DNA from: Euryodendron excelsum
Lineage: Eukaryota; Streptophyta; Magnoliopsida; Ericales; Pentaphylacaceae
Length of the DNA stretch: 64,000 nt
Assembly (NCBI GenBank): GCA_033060915.1
Contig: CM065394.1
Location: forward strand, 24,014,501-24,078,500
Direction of reading: 5' to 3'
Shown here: positions 21,220 through 32,572 of the stretch, piece after piece
Layout: each line of letters opens with the position of its first letter
Position numbering within the stretch: the first letter of the stretch is position 1
Program-made: the position numbers and the translations under genes
The notes under the pieces: generated by a model
Told to the model about the DNA's origin: nothing
What the model saw: the letters and a program-made list of their open reading frames with translations, nothing else
Databases searched by the model: none

Positions 21220-24200
21220 TTTTTTTTAAATAGCAAAGTATTATTCCAAAGAGATAAAATACAAGAAAGTAGAGGACTCTGCAAGATAAAAGGCTTGCCA
21301 GAAGACTTGAGCAAACACCAGAGCCTATTGAAAAGAATTCAACTAGATACAACCAAAACCAAATAATTACAACGCCATTACTGTTTGATTAATTTAGGAT
21401 TTAGAGATTTCACTGCCTCAATAGAATGAAAAAAACTGTCAGCATTGAAGCTACCTGCTCTCACTCTAGCCTGGATCCAGAACATAGCTATGTGCTTTGA
21501 AGTGTCCACTATATCTGACCATGAAGAATTCTTTTGGTTGAAGAGTGCATCATTCTTAGCTGTCCATATTTTCCATAATGTGGCTAGCAACATAACTTCT
21601 CAAATGTGTTTGACAAGATTTGTGTTCCTATACTCAAACTACCAAAGGATATGATCAACAATCGAGGGAGGACTTACCCATTTAACTCCCTACCAGTATA
21701 AGATGATGCACCAAACCCGCCAAGAGGTGCTGCAGTGGAGAACAAGATGATCAGAGTCCTCTAAAATCATGTCACACAATCCATAGTTCAAGTTAACATA
21801 AGGCTAGAGAATATTTCTGTGAAACAAAAATTCCCTAGTTTTGATTTTCTTTTGGATTGCCATCCAGCAAAAGATTTGAATTTTTCAAAGGGCCAAGATC
21901 TCCATAATTTTTGCATTAAAGGATGACATAGCTGCCTACCTGTCTTTGTTTCAGCAATAAAGGAACTGACTATGAAAACCCCATATGAACAAGCTTTCAA
22001 GACCACTGAATCCTTCTTGTTCACATTCAGAGGAACACTATTAATGATTCTTAATAGGGCATCCAAGCTTTCTTCCTCCCAAGCAAGAAGCCTTATTTTG
22101 AAAGTGAAATTCCAAGAACCTGGCCCTGCTCTAAATTAAAAAATTAGACCCTTTTTTGCTCTAACAATAAGAAAAGTCTAGGGAACATTCCTTTAAAGTA
22201 ATCCCTTCCACCCACGGGTCAGATAAAAAAAAAGAAAAAAAGTAGAGTTGATAATGTCCTTGAAGGTCTCTTGGTCCTTTCTTGAAAAGGCAATATTTTT
22301 CATTATAGTTGAGAAATTAACCTTTGAATGAGAAGGGAGACTTTAGCTAGATTCCTCAATGTTATACTTATGACAGATAACACTTCTCCATAATGCATTT
22401 ATGTCCCTTGCAAACTTCCACCACCATTTCGAGAGAAGAGCTATGTTTATTACCCTTATAGGGATGATGCTAAGACCACCTCTACACTTTGAAGCAACAA
22501 CCTTACTCCATTTAACACAGTGGATTCCTTTTTTGTTTTCCTTGTCACTCGATAGAAATTTTCTTTGCATTCTCTTAATTTCTTTGCAAATTTCAACTGG
22601 AGCTCTAAACATAGAAAGATAGTAGCTTGGTAGATTAGTAAGAATGGATATAACTAGGGTCAACCTACCAGCCATTGATAACAGTCTTCTTTTCCAATAA
22701 GCTAGTTTGTTTATGATCCTCTCCAGAATCTCAAACCAACTGCATAGGTTTCTAGGGTTGGCCCTTGAGGATAGACTAAGATACTTCAATGGCAATTTCT
22801 GTTTATTGCAATTGAAGATGCCAGCAACTTCTGATAGGAAGTGGTCCTCTACCCCAATCCCACAAAGACCTAATTTTGGAAAGTTAATCTTGAGACCAAA
22901 CATTAATTCAAAACACTTTAAGATTCTCTTTAAGTTGCTGATTTCATTTAGGTTTGTAAAGAAAACAAAATAGTGTCATCTACAAACTGGAGGTGAGAAA
23001 TTACTAATCCTTTAGGACCAATAGAACACCCTTTGATGAGGTCAAAAGTTCTTGCTCTTGAGAGTAAAATGTTGAGGTGTTCTGATGCTATGTTGAAGAG
23101 GAAAAGGGACAAGGGATCACCTTGCTCCAGGCCCTTCTCCATTTTGAATTCCTTGGTTGGAGAACCATTCACTGACACTGAGACCTAGGCTGCTGAAAGG
23201 CACTCCTTTATCCACTTGCACCATTTGCTTCCAAATCCAAACATAGACATCATTTTTAATAGAAATTCCTGGCTGATTGAATCAAAGGGCTTCTCAAAAT
23301 CAAGCTTTAGAACTATGCCCCTCTTCTTTTTTTTCCATTCTTCAAACAATTCATTTGCTATTAACACACCATCTAATATCTACCTTCCCTTAACATAGGT
23401 TGATTGATTATCACTAGTAATTTCATTCATAACTAACCTCAACCTTATTGATAAGGATTTAGACAAAATCATATAGAAAGGGGATACTAGAGAAATAGGC
23501 CTAAAGTTAGAAAGGGATTTAGGACAATCTGATTTGGGAATCAAAGCAATAAAAGAAGCATTCAAACCTTTCAAGAGCTTTCCATTTGAGTGAAAATCCC
23601 CCATGAAGTTTATAATTTCCCTTTTTGTCAAATTCCAATAATTTTTCAAAAAACTTAAGTTGAAACCATCTGGACATGGATCTTTACTACCATTGTAGCT
23701 CTTCAAGGCAGTCCAGATTTCCACTTGTTCAAAGCTTTCTTTGAGCAGAATTTTACTTTCTTGGCACAATCTTTTCTTAGGAAAACCTTTCAGAATAGAC
23801 CTAACATTGGATGTTTTCTTGAAAATATTAGAAAAGTGGCCGAAAACCTTTTTCTTTATCTAAATTGTATCTGACATTACAACACCATCAATAACCAATT
23901 GCCTAATAAAGTTTCTTCTGCATCTTGATTTCATGGCTGCATGAAAGAAGCTTATGTTTCTGTCCCCATGTTAAAGCCAAAGCTTTCTTGATTTTTGCCT
24001 GGAGAAGGATTTTTCCTTTAGATAGGATTTCTAGAGCTTGTGCTTTAAACTTCTTTTAGCTTGAAGGACCCTTTTTGAATTGCCATGTGATTCCCCTAAT
24101 AAGTCCAAGTTATAAAGTTCATCCTCCAGCTTTTTTGACTTGCCTTCCCAGGAGGAAGCCTTTGATTTATACCAATCCTTGATTTTCCTTTTCATTTCCT

Positions 24201-24890
24201 GCATCTTTCTCATGAGCACAAAACCTGACCACCCTATTGGATTTGCACGTGACCAGGCCTCCATTATGGTCTAATTGAAAGATTAATCTTAAACCAGGCC
24301 TTGAAGGTCTTAGGTCCCCAATCCAGCAACTCATTTGACAAAAGGATAGGGGAGTGATCTGAAAGCATACTCTGTAGACCCCATTATGTGCAATTGAAAT
24401 TCTTCAACCAATCATAACATAATAAAAACCTATCCAATCTAGACCACACTTTATTGGTTTGAGAATTTGACCATGTATACCGTTTTCCAATCATGGGGAT
24501 GTCAATTAAGTTTGTATCTTTTATGAAATCGCTGAATATTTTCATTCTTTTTGTTCTTCTAGTACATGAGGATCTTTCTTTAATTCTGAGTATTTCATTA
24601 AAATCCCGTCCAACACACCAGGGGACATCCCATTGCAATTTTAAGGAAACAATCTTACACCATGAGGTAGCTCTATCCTATTTAATGTTAGGGGCATAGA
24701 TGTTAAACACAACACACCTAAAATTCTTCTAAATTGTGCCCAACATAAAGATGAATTGCTTTTCCTTGATCATGAATTCCAGTTGGAAGAAATTTGGAGC
24801 CCACATGCAAAGGAGGGCACCTAATAAGCCTTCAGCATCAAGTGCTTCCCAATTGCAGAGAGATCTCCCCCAAAGACCAAACATGGTGTT
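21220..24890 (-). mobile_element. LINE B, minus strand, endonuclease to 3' end
   Basis: The T8 run at 21221-21228 is the poly-A tail. Read on the minus strand from 24890, the endonuclease domain appears (VGRDFNEIL, MIGKRYTWSNSQTNK, SRLDRFLLCYDWL; 24384-24638). The RT follows (CPDGFNLSFLKNYW, ASFIALIPKSDCPKSLSNFR, FVDDTILF at about 22990), then the C-terminal part ending KSLNPKLIKQ at 21378. The RT FADD box is FVDD with both Asp kept. The element is truncated in the endonuclease domain and carries stops (for example near 23190, 24370, 24710). The words accaaacatagtgtt (left) and accaaacatggtgtt (right) flank it and may be its target duplication. Confidence 0.88.
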
Positions 24891-25126
24891 TATAGCGTAC
24901 TAAGAATGGTGAGGCCTTTAGGCATAGAAAGATTGGCATGGTAGTGCAACTGGTGGTTTATGGTAGTGAGTGTAGAGAAAGGAAGAGGGAATTAATTGGG
25001 TTTAATTTTAAAAAAGAGAGTATGGCAATATGGTGGTCTATGTAGGATGATGAAGGTGGTTTTTGGTGGCCATGAGTAAAGGAAGAAGCGAGTGGGTCAC
25101 CTTTTAGAGAGAGAGAGAGAGGCATG
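24891..25126. other. Unassigned GGTGGT-rich flank, left part
   Basis: Repeats atggtggt and gaaggtggt words and ends in a GA run (25107-25121). It continues at 29327 after the giant LTR B. I do not recognise it. Confidence 0.4.
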
Positions 25127-28100
25127 TGTAAGCACCCCATTTTTGTGCGCACGACAATTTCTGGCCTAACCGGATTTACATTCAAATCGACACAGATACA
25201 TTCAAGTCCAAACTGGCTTTCTAGACTCAATCCAGATAATCAACCGCTTCACGGGTCCATTAGGTTCAATAGACGCATAATGACCAAAATATCCTTGGGG
25301 CATTGTTCAGTCTAATTCTACTTGGCATGCCTTCTTAAAGATGGTAAGTCCTTATTTTGACCTCAATTCCAATTTCAATTCCAATCCAAACCAGTCAAAC
25401 TCAATCTGGCACGTCTTTCGATAAAGTTAATCCTTTAGACGATATGTCCATCCAGTACGACACGTTTACCAAGAAATCTCTTAGAACGATAAGTCCCTTC
25501 ACACCCGTCGACTTGGACAGAACCCAAGTTTTCGAGATGGTAGAGCAGTTCACTTTTAGTGCCTGCTAGTCCGCCACGTAGAATGTCCACTATCTGACAC
25601 GTCAATCGAAAAAATACCTAAGGCTCTAAGACGATAAGACCATTCAGCAGCTACTCGAGATCAGGTAGTCTCTAGATGAACGCACACTATTAGAGTGATA
25701 GAAACACTCACAAACATTGCAACCGTCGGAGTGAAAAAAACACTCGTAAACAGGTTGACATTGGGAATGCCAACAAACCAACATCGCAACCATCAGAGTG
25801 ACAGAAATGCTCACAAACAGGTAGACATCGGGAATGCCAACAAACTCTCTATGTCACGGGACTGAACACGCCTCTTGGTTGTGACACGTTTATGGAAAGA
25901 TGAGATACCTTTGGAAACCGACTCGTCACACACTGTCAGAGTAGTGAAAACACTCAAAACCCAGGTCAACACCAATGTCTGCTAGCCCACTCTGGTAAAA
26001 AAATAACCAAACTGCCTTTTCGGCCCTATCGACATGCTTTTCGAGAAAGTACCTAAGACTTTAGAACGGTAAGTCCATCCTTCCAAGATTATATAAAAGA
26101 TGATCTAGCACATTTTAGTGCCTTCCAGTTGCTTTCGAATTGATTCCGAGAGCATCTGGTCAAAATAACCATTTTGTCCCCAAGCATTCAATCGTCTTTG
26201 GGAATCACACTAACTTTGGGTATCAAACCAGTTATCTTCTGAGGATGATTCTAGTAGTATTTTCAACCTTTTAGCACCTTTCCGAACCATTTCGGGTCTA
26301 TTTTGATAAACTCGATGTAAAATGACTATTTTGCCCTTGGTGGACCAGTCACCTTTTCTAACCACACCGGCTCTGGGTATTAAACCGGCAACCCCTTGGA
26401 ACACTTTTAATAGTGTTTTTAACCTTCAGCTCTTCTCATGGACCACTCTGGGTCAATCTCGGTGTTCCTTGGGTTAAATGACCATTTTGCCCTTGGTGGG
26501 CTTGTCACCCTTTTCAACTATTCTGGCTCAAGTTCTCAAGCTAGCTACCTCTGGGACATTCTTTCAAAGGTTTTCGTCCATTCTTGGCCGAGTGTGGTTA
26601 CTCAAAACCTTTTAGATCATTCCCGAATTTTTTGGAGTCACTCCTAGTGAAGTCAAACTAAAAATTGCAAGGTAGTCACTAGAACAGGTGCCCAAATCTT
26701 CTATCTTGCATCCCAAGGGTCAAAGATCTATTTTTTGCTGCCTTAAAAACTTTCCAAACAAGTTGGAGCTACTCCTAGTGGCGCCAAGCCAAACTTTGGC
26801 CTAGTGCCACTGCAACAAGCGCTAGAGCCAACTTTGGTAGCCTATAAATACATGGCACCCCTTGTATATTTTACTCCAGAAACTCTACCTCTCTGAAAAT
26901 AGAGCTCGAATTCCCTTAAAATCCTAATTCTCTTAAGACTCCTCAAACCCTAACCTTTATACACTTAAACCCTAGCCTCCATACAATCTATACATTCAAT
27001 CCTTACCTCAAAGCATTCATTGAAGGTCAAGTTCAGCCATTGGAAGCTCTTGAAGATCAACTCAAAGTCTACAATCAAAGCATCAAAGTAAAGAGAAGAC
27101 AAGGTAGGATTTCTAGTTAAATTATGCATTCTCCCCTCTCTCTCTTCCTAACCCACTTGGGTTTTCTTCTATTTTAATCCCCATCTTCTACCTCCTCTTC
27201 TTGTATGTTTGAAACAAGGGACATCTCGATTCATGCCAAGGAAGACCTTGGAGAGAATCACCTAAGACGGTGTGGGTCCAGCCCCCTTAGTTATGTGGTC
27301 AAGCCCAACTTTGTATGTTCATGTCCTTATTGCATTGTTACTATCATGATCATACATTCAAAGGCATTTTCAAACTTGCATCAAAAGTTGCTTTCAAAAC
27401 TTGCATTCAAAATCTTTTCCTTCAAAATTATTTTCAAAACCACAATCCTAAGATGATTCTAATCATTCCATGGTTAGGATTGGTTTATGAAAGTGTTAGA
27501 TTCAATATGGTCATCATGGTCCAAATTTGAATTCAAGTCTTAAATTGTTTTTCAAGAAATCACAACTTTAATATGATCCTAGCCACTCTATGGTTAGAGC
27601 TGTTTTAAGAAAGTGTTACATTTAAAGAGACCATTAAAGTCCAAATTTTGGTTACAAACCCTAGTTGTTTTTAAAATCGCAACCCTAGAATGGTTCTAAT
27701 CTTTTTATGGTTAGAATCATTTTAGGAAAGTGAGATATTCAAGAGACTTGCAAAAGTCTATATTCAAATCTTTTTAAGATAGTTTTTTTTTTAATTCACT
27801 TCCTAAAATTTTTTTTTCAAAGATTTACTTTTCAAAAACTTTCTCTTGAAGTTCAAGTCAAAACCCTAGAGTCCATGTTTAGGAAACCCTAGTTTTCTCA
27901 CATAAAATCATGACTTTCTATTTACATCAAATCTTACATTTTTAAAACCATCTTCTACATAAAATCATAGGTTTTCTAATTCAAAAGTCACATAAAATGA
28001 TAGATTTCCAAAACCAAAACTTTCCAATTTCAAGTCAAATCAAATCTTTTTCAAATAGGAAGCCAAATTAACTCACCTATTTTTGAAAATAAAATTCAAT

Positions 28101-29326
28101 TTTCAACTTTAGGAAATAGAAATTAAATCTTTCCTAATTTCAAACTTTCAAATCTTTCTAAATTCAAACCTTTCTTAATTGAAATCTTTTCAAAATCAAA
28201 TCTTTCCTAAAGCGGAAACTTTCCTAATCCGAAACTTTCCTAATTTGAAACTTTCCTAAAATTAAATTTTTCAAAATCAAAGCTTTCTATTTCAATTGTA
28301 TATTTAAACCCTAGGTTACATAGACTCTAGGAGGCAAGAACCCAAATTCAACCCCTAACCTTAAGTTAGGAAACTTCAACTCTTTTCTAAACCAAGATGG
28401 TTTTCAAACTTCAATTCAAGTCAAGATGATTTCAAAGTTCTATTTAATCTTTTGAAAATAAGTCCAAGTTCTACTTCAAAGTTCAATTTCAAATCAAAAT
28501 TCACTTTTCAATCTGCCAATCAAAATTCAAATCAAACTCCTTTCAAATTAAACTTTCTAAAGGCTCCAAAGTGTCTTTTCAAATCAAACAAGACCCTAAA
28601 GTGTCTATTTTCAATCGGGCCCTGAGTCTGAATTACGATTGACCTGATTCTCAATAAAAGTATACGTAGACAACTCTCATTGTTGCGATCATAACTTTTT
28701 TCAAAATTCCAATTATCTTTTTCAAAACCTCTCTTCAAATTCTTTTCATACATTTGCATATCATGCATCATATTATCTTTAAACTGATGGCTCAAATCTC
28801 TTTTTAAAATTCTTCTCAAAGTGAACATAATTGGATATTGGATAATTAAAGATTCTAAATGAGTGAGCCTAGGGTGAAAACACATGTAGGTATCTTAAGA
28901 GTGGGATAGGGTGATAGCCTAGTGCATATTTCCTATACGTAACCAATCACCAAATCTAGAATCACTGTTTTCGAGAAACCACAAACGGAGTTATTTTTAA
29001 AAAAGTGCTTAAATCTTTCCAAAAGTTGCTAAACAATCTGTTTTCTCCAAAAAAAAAAAAAAAAAATCCTCTTTTGAGGACGTTTTTCAAAACTTTTTAA
29101 AAAAATCCTAAGTTTAATTTTTGGATTGCACTTAGTTTTAGGTGACCTAACTCACCTTAACAAAGTTAGATAGCAACTTCAAACCTTTTTCCAAAAGCCT
29201 TTATTCAAGTCACTTTTTAATTCAAACCTAGTCGCACTCGTCCTTCTAGGAGAATGAGTTCTAACAAGAGAATACCGTGTGTTTCCCATATATCATCTTG
29301 ATAGTGAGAAAAACTGGGGCATGACA
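25127..29326 (+). mobile_element. Giant LTR, copy B (4200 bp), sense on plus strand
   Basis: Starts tgtaagcacccc and ends ggggcatgaca. The flanking five bases are gcatg and acatg, a near-duplication with one mismatch. A TATA box (cctataaata) is at 26841-26850, U3 is 1.7 kb, and downstream DNA is pyrimidine-rich. U3 repeats at 25680-25960 are diverged relatives of those in copy A (caaccgtcggagtga, ccatcagagtgacag). No coding region. Confidence 0.85.
26841..26850 (+). promoter_or_regulatory. TATA box of giant LTR B
   Basis: cctataaata, about 75 bp downstream of a tagtggcgcca word. Confidence 0.65.
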
Positions 29327-30189
29327 ACATGGTGGTGGGTTTACGCTGATGATGGTGGTGTCGTATATGGTGGTTCTGTAGAGTGCCATGAAGGTGGTGG
29401 TAGTGTGGCTTCCATGGCCATAGGAAGTGAAGAGCTTGGATGGGTGTCTTGTGAGTTGTATCGTGAGGGAGAAAGGAGTGTATGTGAAGTGGTGAAGCTA
29501 AATTGTGGTTGGCCATGGTGAATAGGGCGCTTGGCATAGGATGGGGGAAGGATGGCGGGACAGGGTTGGGCTTTGTGAGAACTGAGAAGACTTGTTGGAA
29601 TGTGATGAGAAGAAGGAAAAAAAACTAAGGAAAAAATGTTTATGGGGCTATTTTTGACTTTTTAATATCTATAGTGTTTAGCATGCTCTATACTTAAATT
29701 AAAATTTGATATTTTGGCCAGTGAGCAACACGCACAGTCAATTTAGACAGAAAATCTAACATTTGCAATTTGGTCGTCACCATAAGGGGGTTTGATGTCA
29801 CAAATTAAAATGTAGGGAGGCTCCATGATTTTGAGTCTAACCTTAGGGGGTAAAATGTAATTTACCCTAATTTAAAACATAGTTTTAAATGGAAAATTGT
29901 AAGCCATGATAAACCATTTTAGTCTACTTTACCTCATATTTTATTTTATATTATTAACCATCACAAACAATTTTAGATAACCTTTATCATCATTTTCTAT
30001 AAGTAGTTATAATCATGAGAAATATATATCTTGTTCTTGGTACAAAGGGGCGAATCCTTGTTAGATAAACAGATTGCCATTGTCAAGGATAGAGTTATCC
30101 CCCCTAAAAGGAATATGTCATTTGTCATAACGACATTACAAATGTAATGACTAAATTAACAAATGAAAACAAATACTAAAGCCAGACAG
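29327..30189. other. Intergenic, right part of the GGTGGT-rich flank
   Basis: 29327-29570 continues the ggtggt-rich DNA. 29740-29875 ends in gggggtaaaatgtaatttac, which resembles the terminus of the Mutator-like MITE family seen at 4096. No gene is supported. Confidence 0.4.
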
Positions 30190-30354
30190 ATAATCTTATA
30201 TAATTAAAAAAATTCCAATAGAATTTGTGTACAAAATGATATAGTTGAATAAGAGTCTTGTACTTTACAATAAACATCCATCATGATGACTTTGAATTAT
30301 AAAAACGCCAATGCTACATCATTCTGGTGAGATTTTTTAATTTTGCAAGACAAA
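30190..30354. mobile_element. Palindromic MITE copy 3
   Basis: Left arm has gtgtacaaaatgatatagtt, right arm has ccaatgctacatcattctgg. It abuts copy 4. Confidence 0.6.
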
Positions 30355-30528
30355 AGAATAGTGCTATATAAGTAAAAAAATTTATATAGAATTTATTTCT
30401 AATGAGAGTCATTCACTTTAAAATAAAATATCTATCAGGATTATGACTTTTAATTACAAAAAAGTTACTACCACATCATTCTAATAGGATTTGCTATACA
30501 CATTTAAAAAAAAATAAGAATAACATTT
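30355..30528. mobile_element. Palindromic MITE copy 4
   Basis: Starts gaatagtgctatataag, has gttactaccacatcattct in the right arm and ends with agaataacatttt. Confidence 0.65.
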
Positions 30529-30633
30529 TTCAAACCAAAAACTATGTAAAGAAGTGCAGAGGAGATGACTTAGAAAAAATGTTGAAGCACTTCAGAACAA
30601 AAGCATGAGTCTCAGTGCATATATGTTATATGA

Positions 30634-30812
30634 AAAATGCTACTCTTATAAAAAATTTATACAAATTTGCATACATACTGATATGGTAGTAGTTGTTTTG
30701 TAATTAAAAGTCATTATAATGAGTGGTTGTTTTGAAATAAAAAGCTCTCATTCAGACACTTCACTTTGTATAGAAATTTTGTATGAATTTTTTGTTTGTA
30801 TAACGCTACCTA
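30634..30812. mobile_element. Palindromic MITE copy 5
   Basis: Starts aaaaatgctactcttat, has actgatatggtagtag, and ends ttgtttgtataacgctac. Both arms fold on each other. Confidence 0.65.
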
Positions 30813-30939
30813 CTCCTTCAACCTTGGGATCAAAGCATTAATAAGAGTTGTGGAAGTTCTATCATCCATGAAACAGACTGCAGAAGTTTCAAACTGGGTT
30901 CTTTACAAAACTTTTTTATGAACTTGACTCGCCGGTTTG

Positions 30940-31232
30940 AGATTTTCATGATTCCCAACATCATACCTGTTGGACTATTATTTCATCTGAGGCATTCTAG
31001 GGGGAAGCTTTCGGCTTGAGGATTAATTCCCAGTTGTTTAAGCTTGGCTCAATGATCAATCTCCTGCTGGTTCAGTCATTATATGTTGCTTTTGGCAGCA
31101 CAGCAATCTTCAGCCAGCACCAATTGATGAAGAATTGGCCCTCTGTCTTGAACTTGCAGGCCAGCCATTCTTGGAGATTGTTAAATCACACCTAACATTT
31201 GGATAATTTGCTGAATACCCAGATTGTTGATG
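30940..31232 (+). pseudogene. Third UGT83A-like relic, middle domain
   Basis: With several frameshifts the stretch reads NIIPVGPL, WLNDQSPAGSVI, YVAFGSTAIFSQHQ, EELALCLELAGQPFL and FAEYPD. This is the linker and the start of the C-terminal domain of a UGT83A-type glycosyltransferase, just before the PSPG box. It overlaps and covers the section deleted from the copy at 4673-5413. It is far too degraded to work. Confidence 0.75.
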
Positions 31233-32192
31233 TTGAAACCAAATAAAAATAATATCATGTTCGAGACACTGCTACACATATCTCAGTATATATATAGCTG
31301 TTACACCTAATAAGCACATACTACAAAACAATCCACTCCATCACACTGCACCACATAAACCCAAAAGAACCCGTTCACAAAAAACACCATGCATGGCACA
31401 CCATATTCTCGTATCTAGAACCGAACTCGGCTACACATGCTTATATATGTATGTTTATATGCATGCTTATATATGTGTATAAATCAAAAGCTAAGGAAAG
31501 AGAAAATTATCCATCATTGATCATCCTACTTAGACGGCCAGAGAAAAGCAAGAAAACCATAGAACCGCCCGGAAAACACTCCCAAGCAGGCTACTTTTTC
31601 TTGTGTAGTCGCTTACCACCCAGCCATCCACCTCTCATCCCTCTCTGCCGTTCGTATAATCTACTTATGAAGGGTAAACCCTAAACGTAGGGTTCATATA
31701 TGTGTATCTAAAATGCCTCTGCAATGACTAAAATGCACCTAAGGCTTTGCGCAAATTCCAAAGCCCTTAATAAGGCATCTTATCATTGTGCAAAATGCAA
31801 AGAGACATCCATTGTATTCTCCACCACTTTTATCCGTTAGGATTAGACTCAACAAATGGGACATGCATAAGCATTTGGCTTTTTTTATTATTTAATTTGC
31901 TGAAATAAGGGATTAAAGTGTAGGGCATAAAAAATGCACTTGTACAATAAAAAAATGGCTTATAAATAGGACATGAAATATTCTAAAATTCATAATGAAC
32001 AAAATAAAATAAAATGCCTCACATTAAAACCCAACAACAACTTAAACTACAAAATGTTGTAAATAATGACATTAATGCTTGTATTGGCGAATGACGATCA
32101 TGATCACCATTTTGTCTAAACACACTATACTGATTAAACTGTTAAACATACTATACTAAATTGTTTGAACAAGTATGATGATATATAAATGT
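31233..32192. other. Intergenic, nothing recognised
   Basis: A 77-codon plus frame at 31451-31684 resembles no family I know and lacks support. The rest is AT-rich. Confidence 0.45.
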
Positions 32193-32372
32193 ACGAATAA
32201 TGCTATACAAATACAAAAATTCATACAAAATTTATCACTGGAATGATGTGGTTGAATGAGAGCCAATTACATAAAAACATAACACTCATGATGGTGACTT
32301 ATTTATAAAAATGTTACTACCACATCATTCTCGAGAAATTTTGTATACAAGTTTTTTGAAAAAAATAGTATT
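32193..32372. mobile_element. Palindromic MITE copy 6, best preserved
   Basis: Left arm aataatgctatacaaatac, then ggaatgatgtggttga. Right arm actaccacatcattctcg, then ttttgtatacaag and aatagtatt. The two arms match over about 80 bases around a centre near catgatggtg. Confidence 0.7.
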
Positions 32373-32572
32373 TTTCTAAATATATATATATATATGTATG
32401 TATATGTACGTGAATGAGAATTGATTGTATTTTTCTAAATATATATATATATATATATGTATATGTACGGGAATGAGAATTGATTTACTTCAACGTGCCA
32501 CATAAATATTTAAATAGGCAATGAATATCCCTTTCTCCAAACATAATAAAAAAGTACTGAGGGAATGGAACT

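Noticed and set aside
29217..29537. A 106-codon minus frame rich in His
   Set aside because: Spans the edge of LTR B and reads the ggtggt-rich repeat on its other strand.
31451..31684. A 77-codon plus frame
   Set aside because: No family match and no supporting signals.
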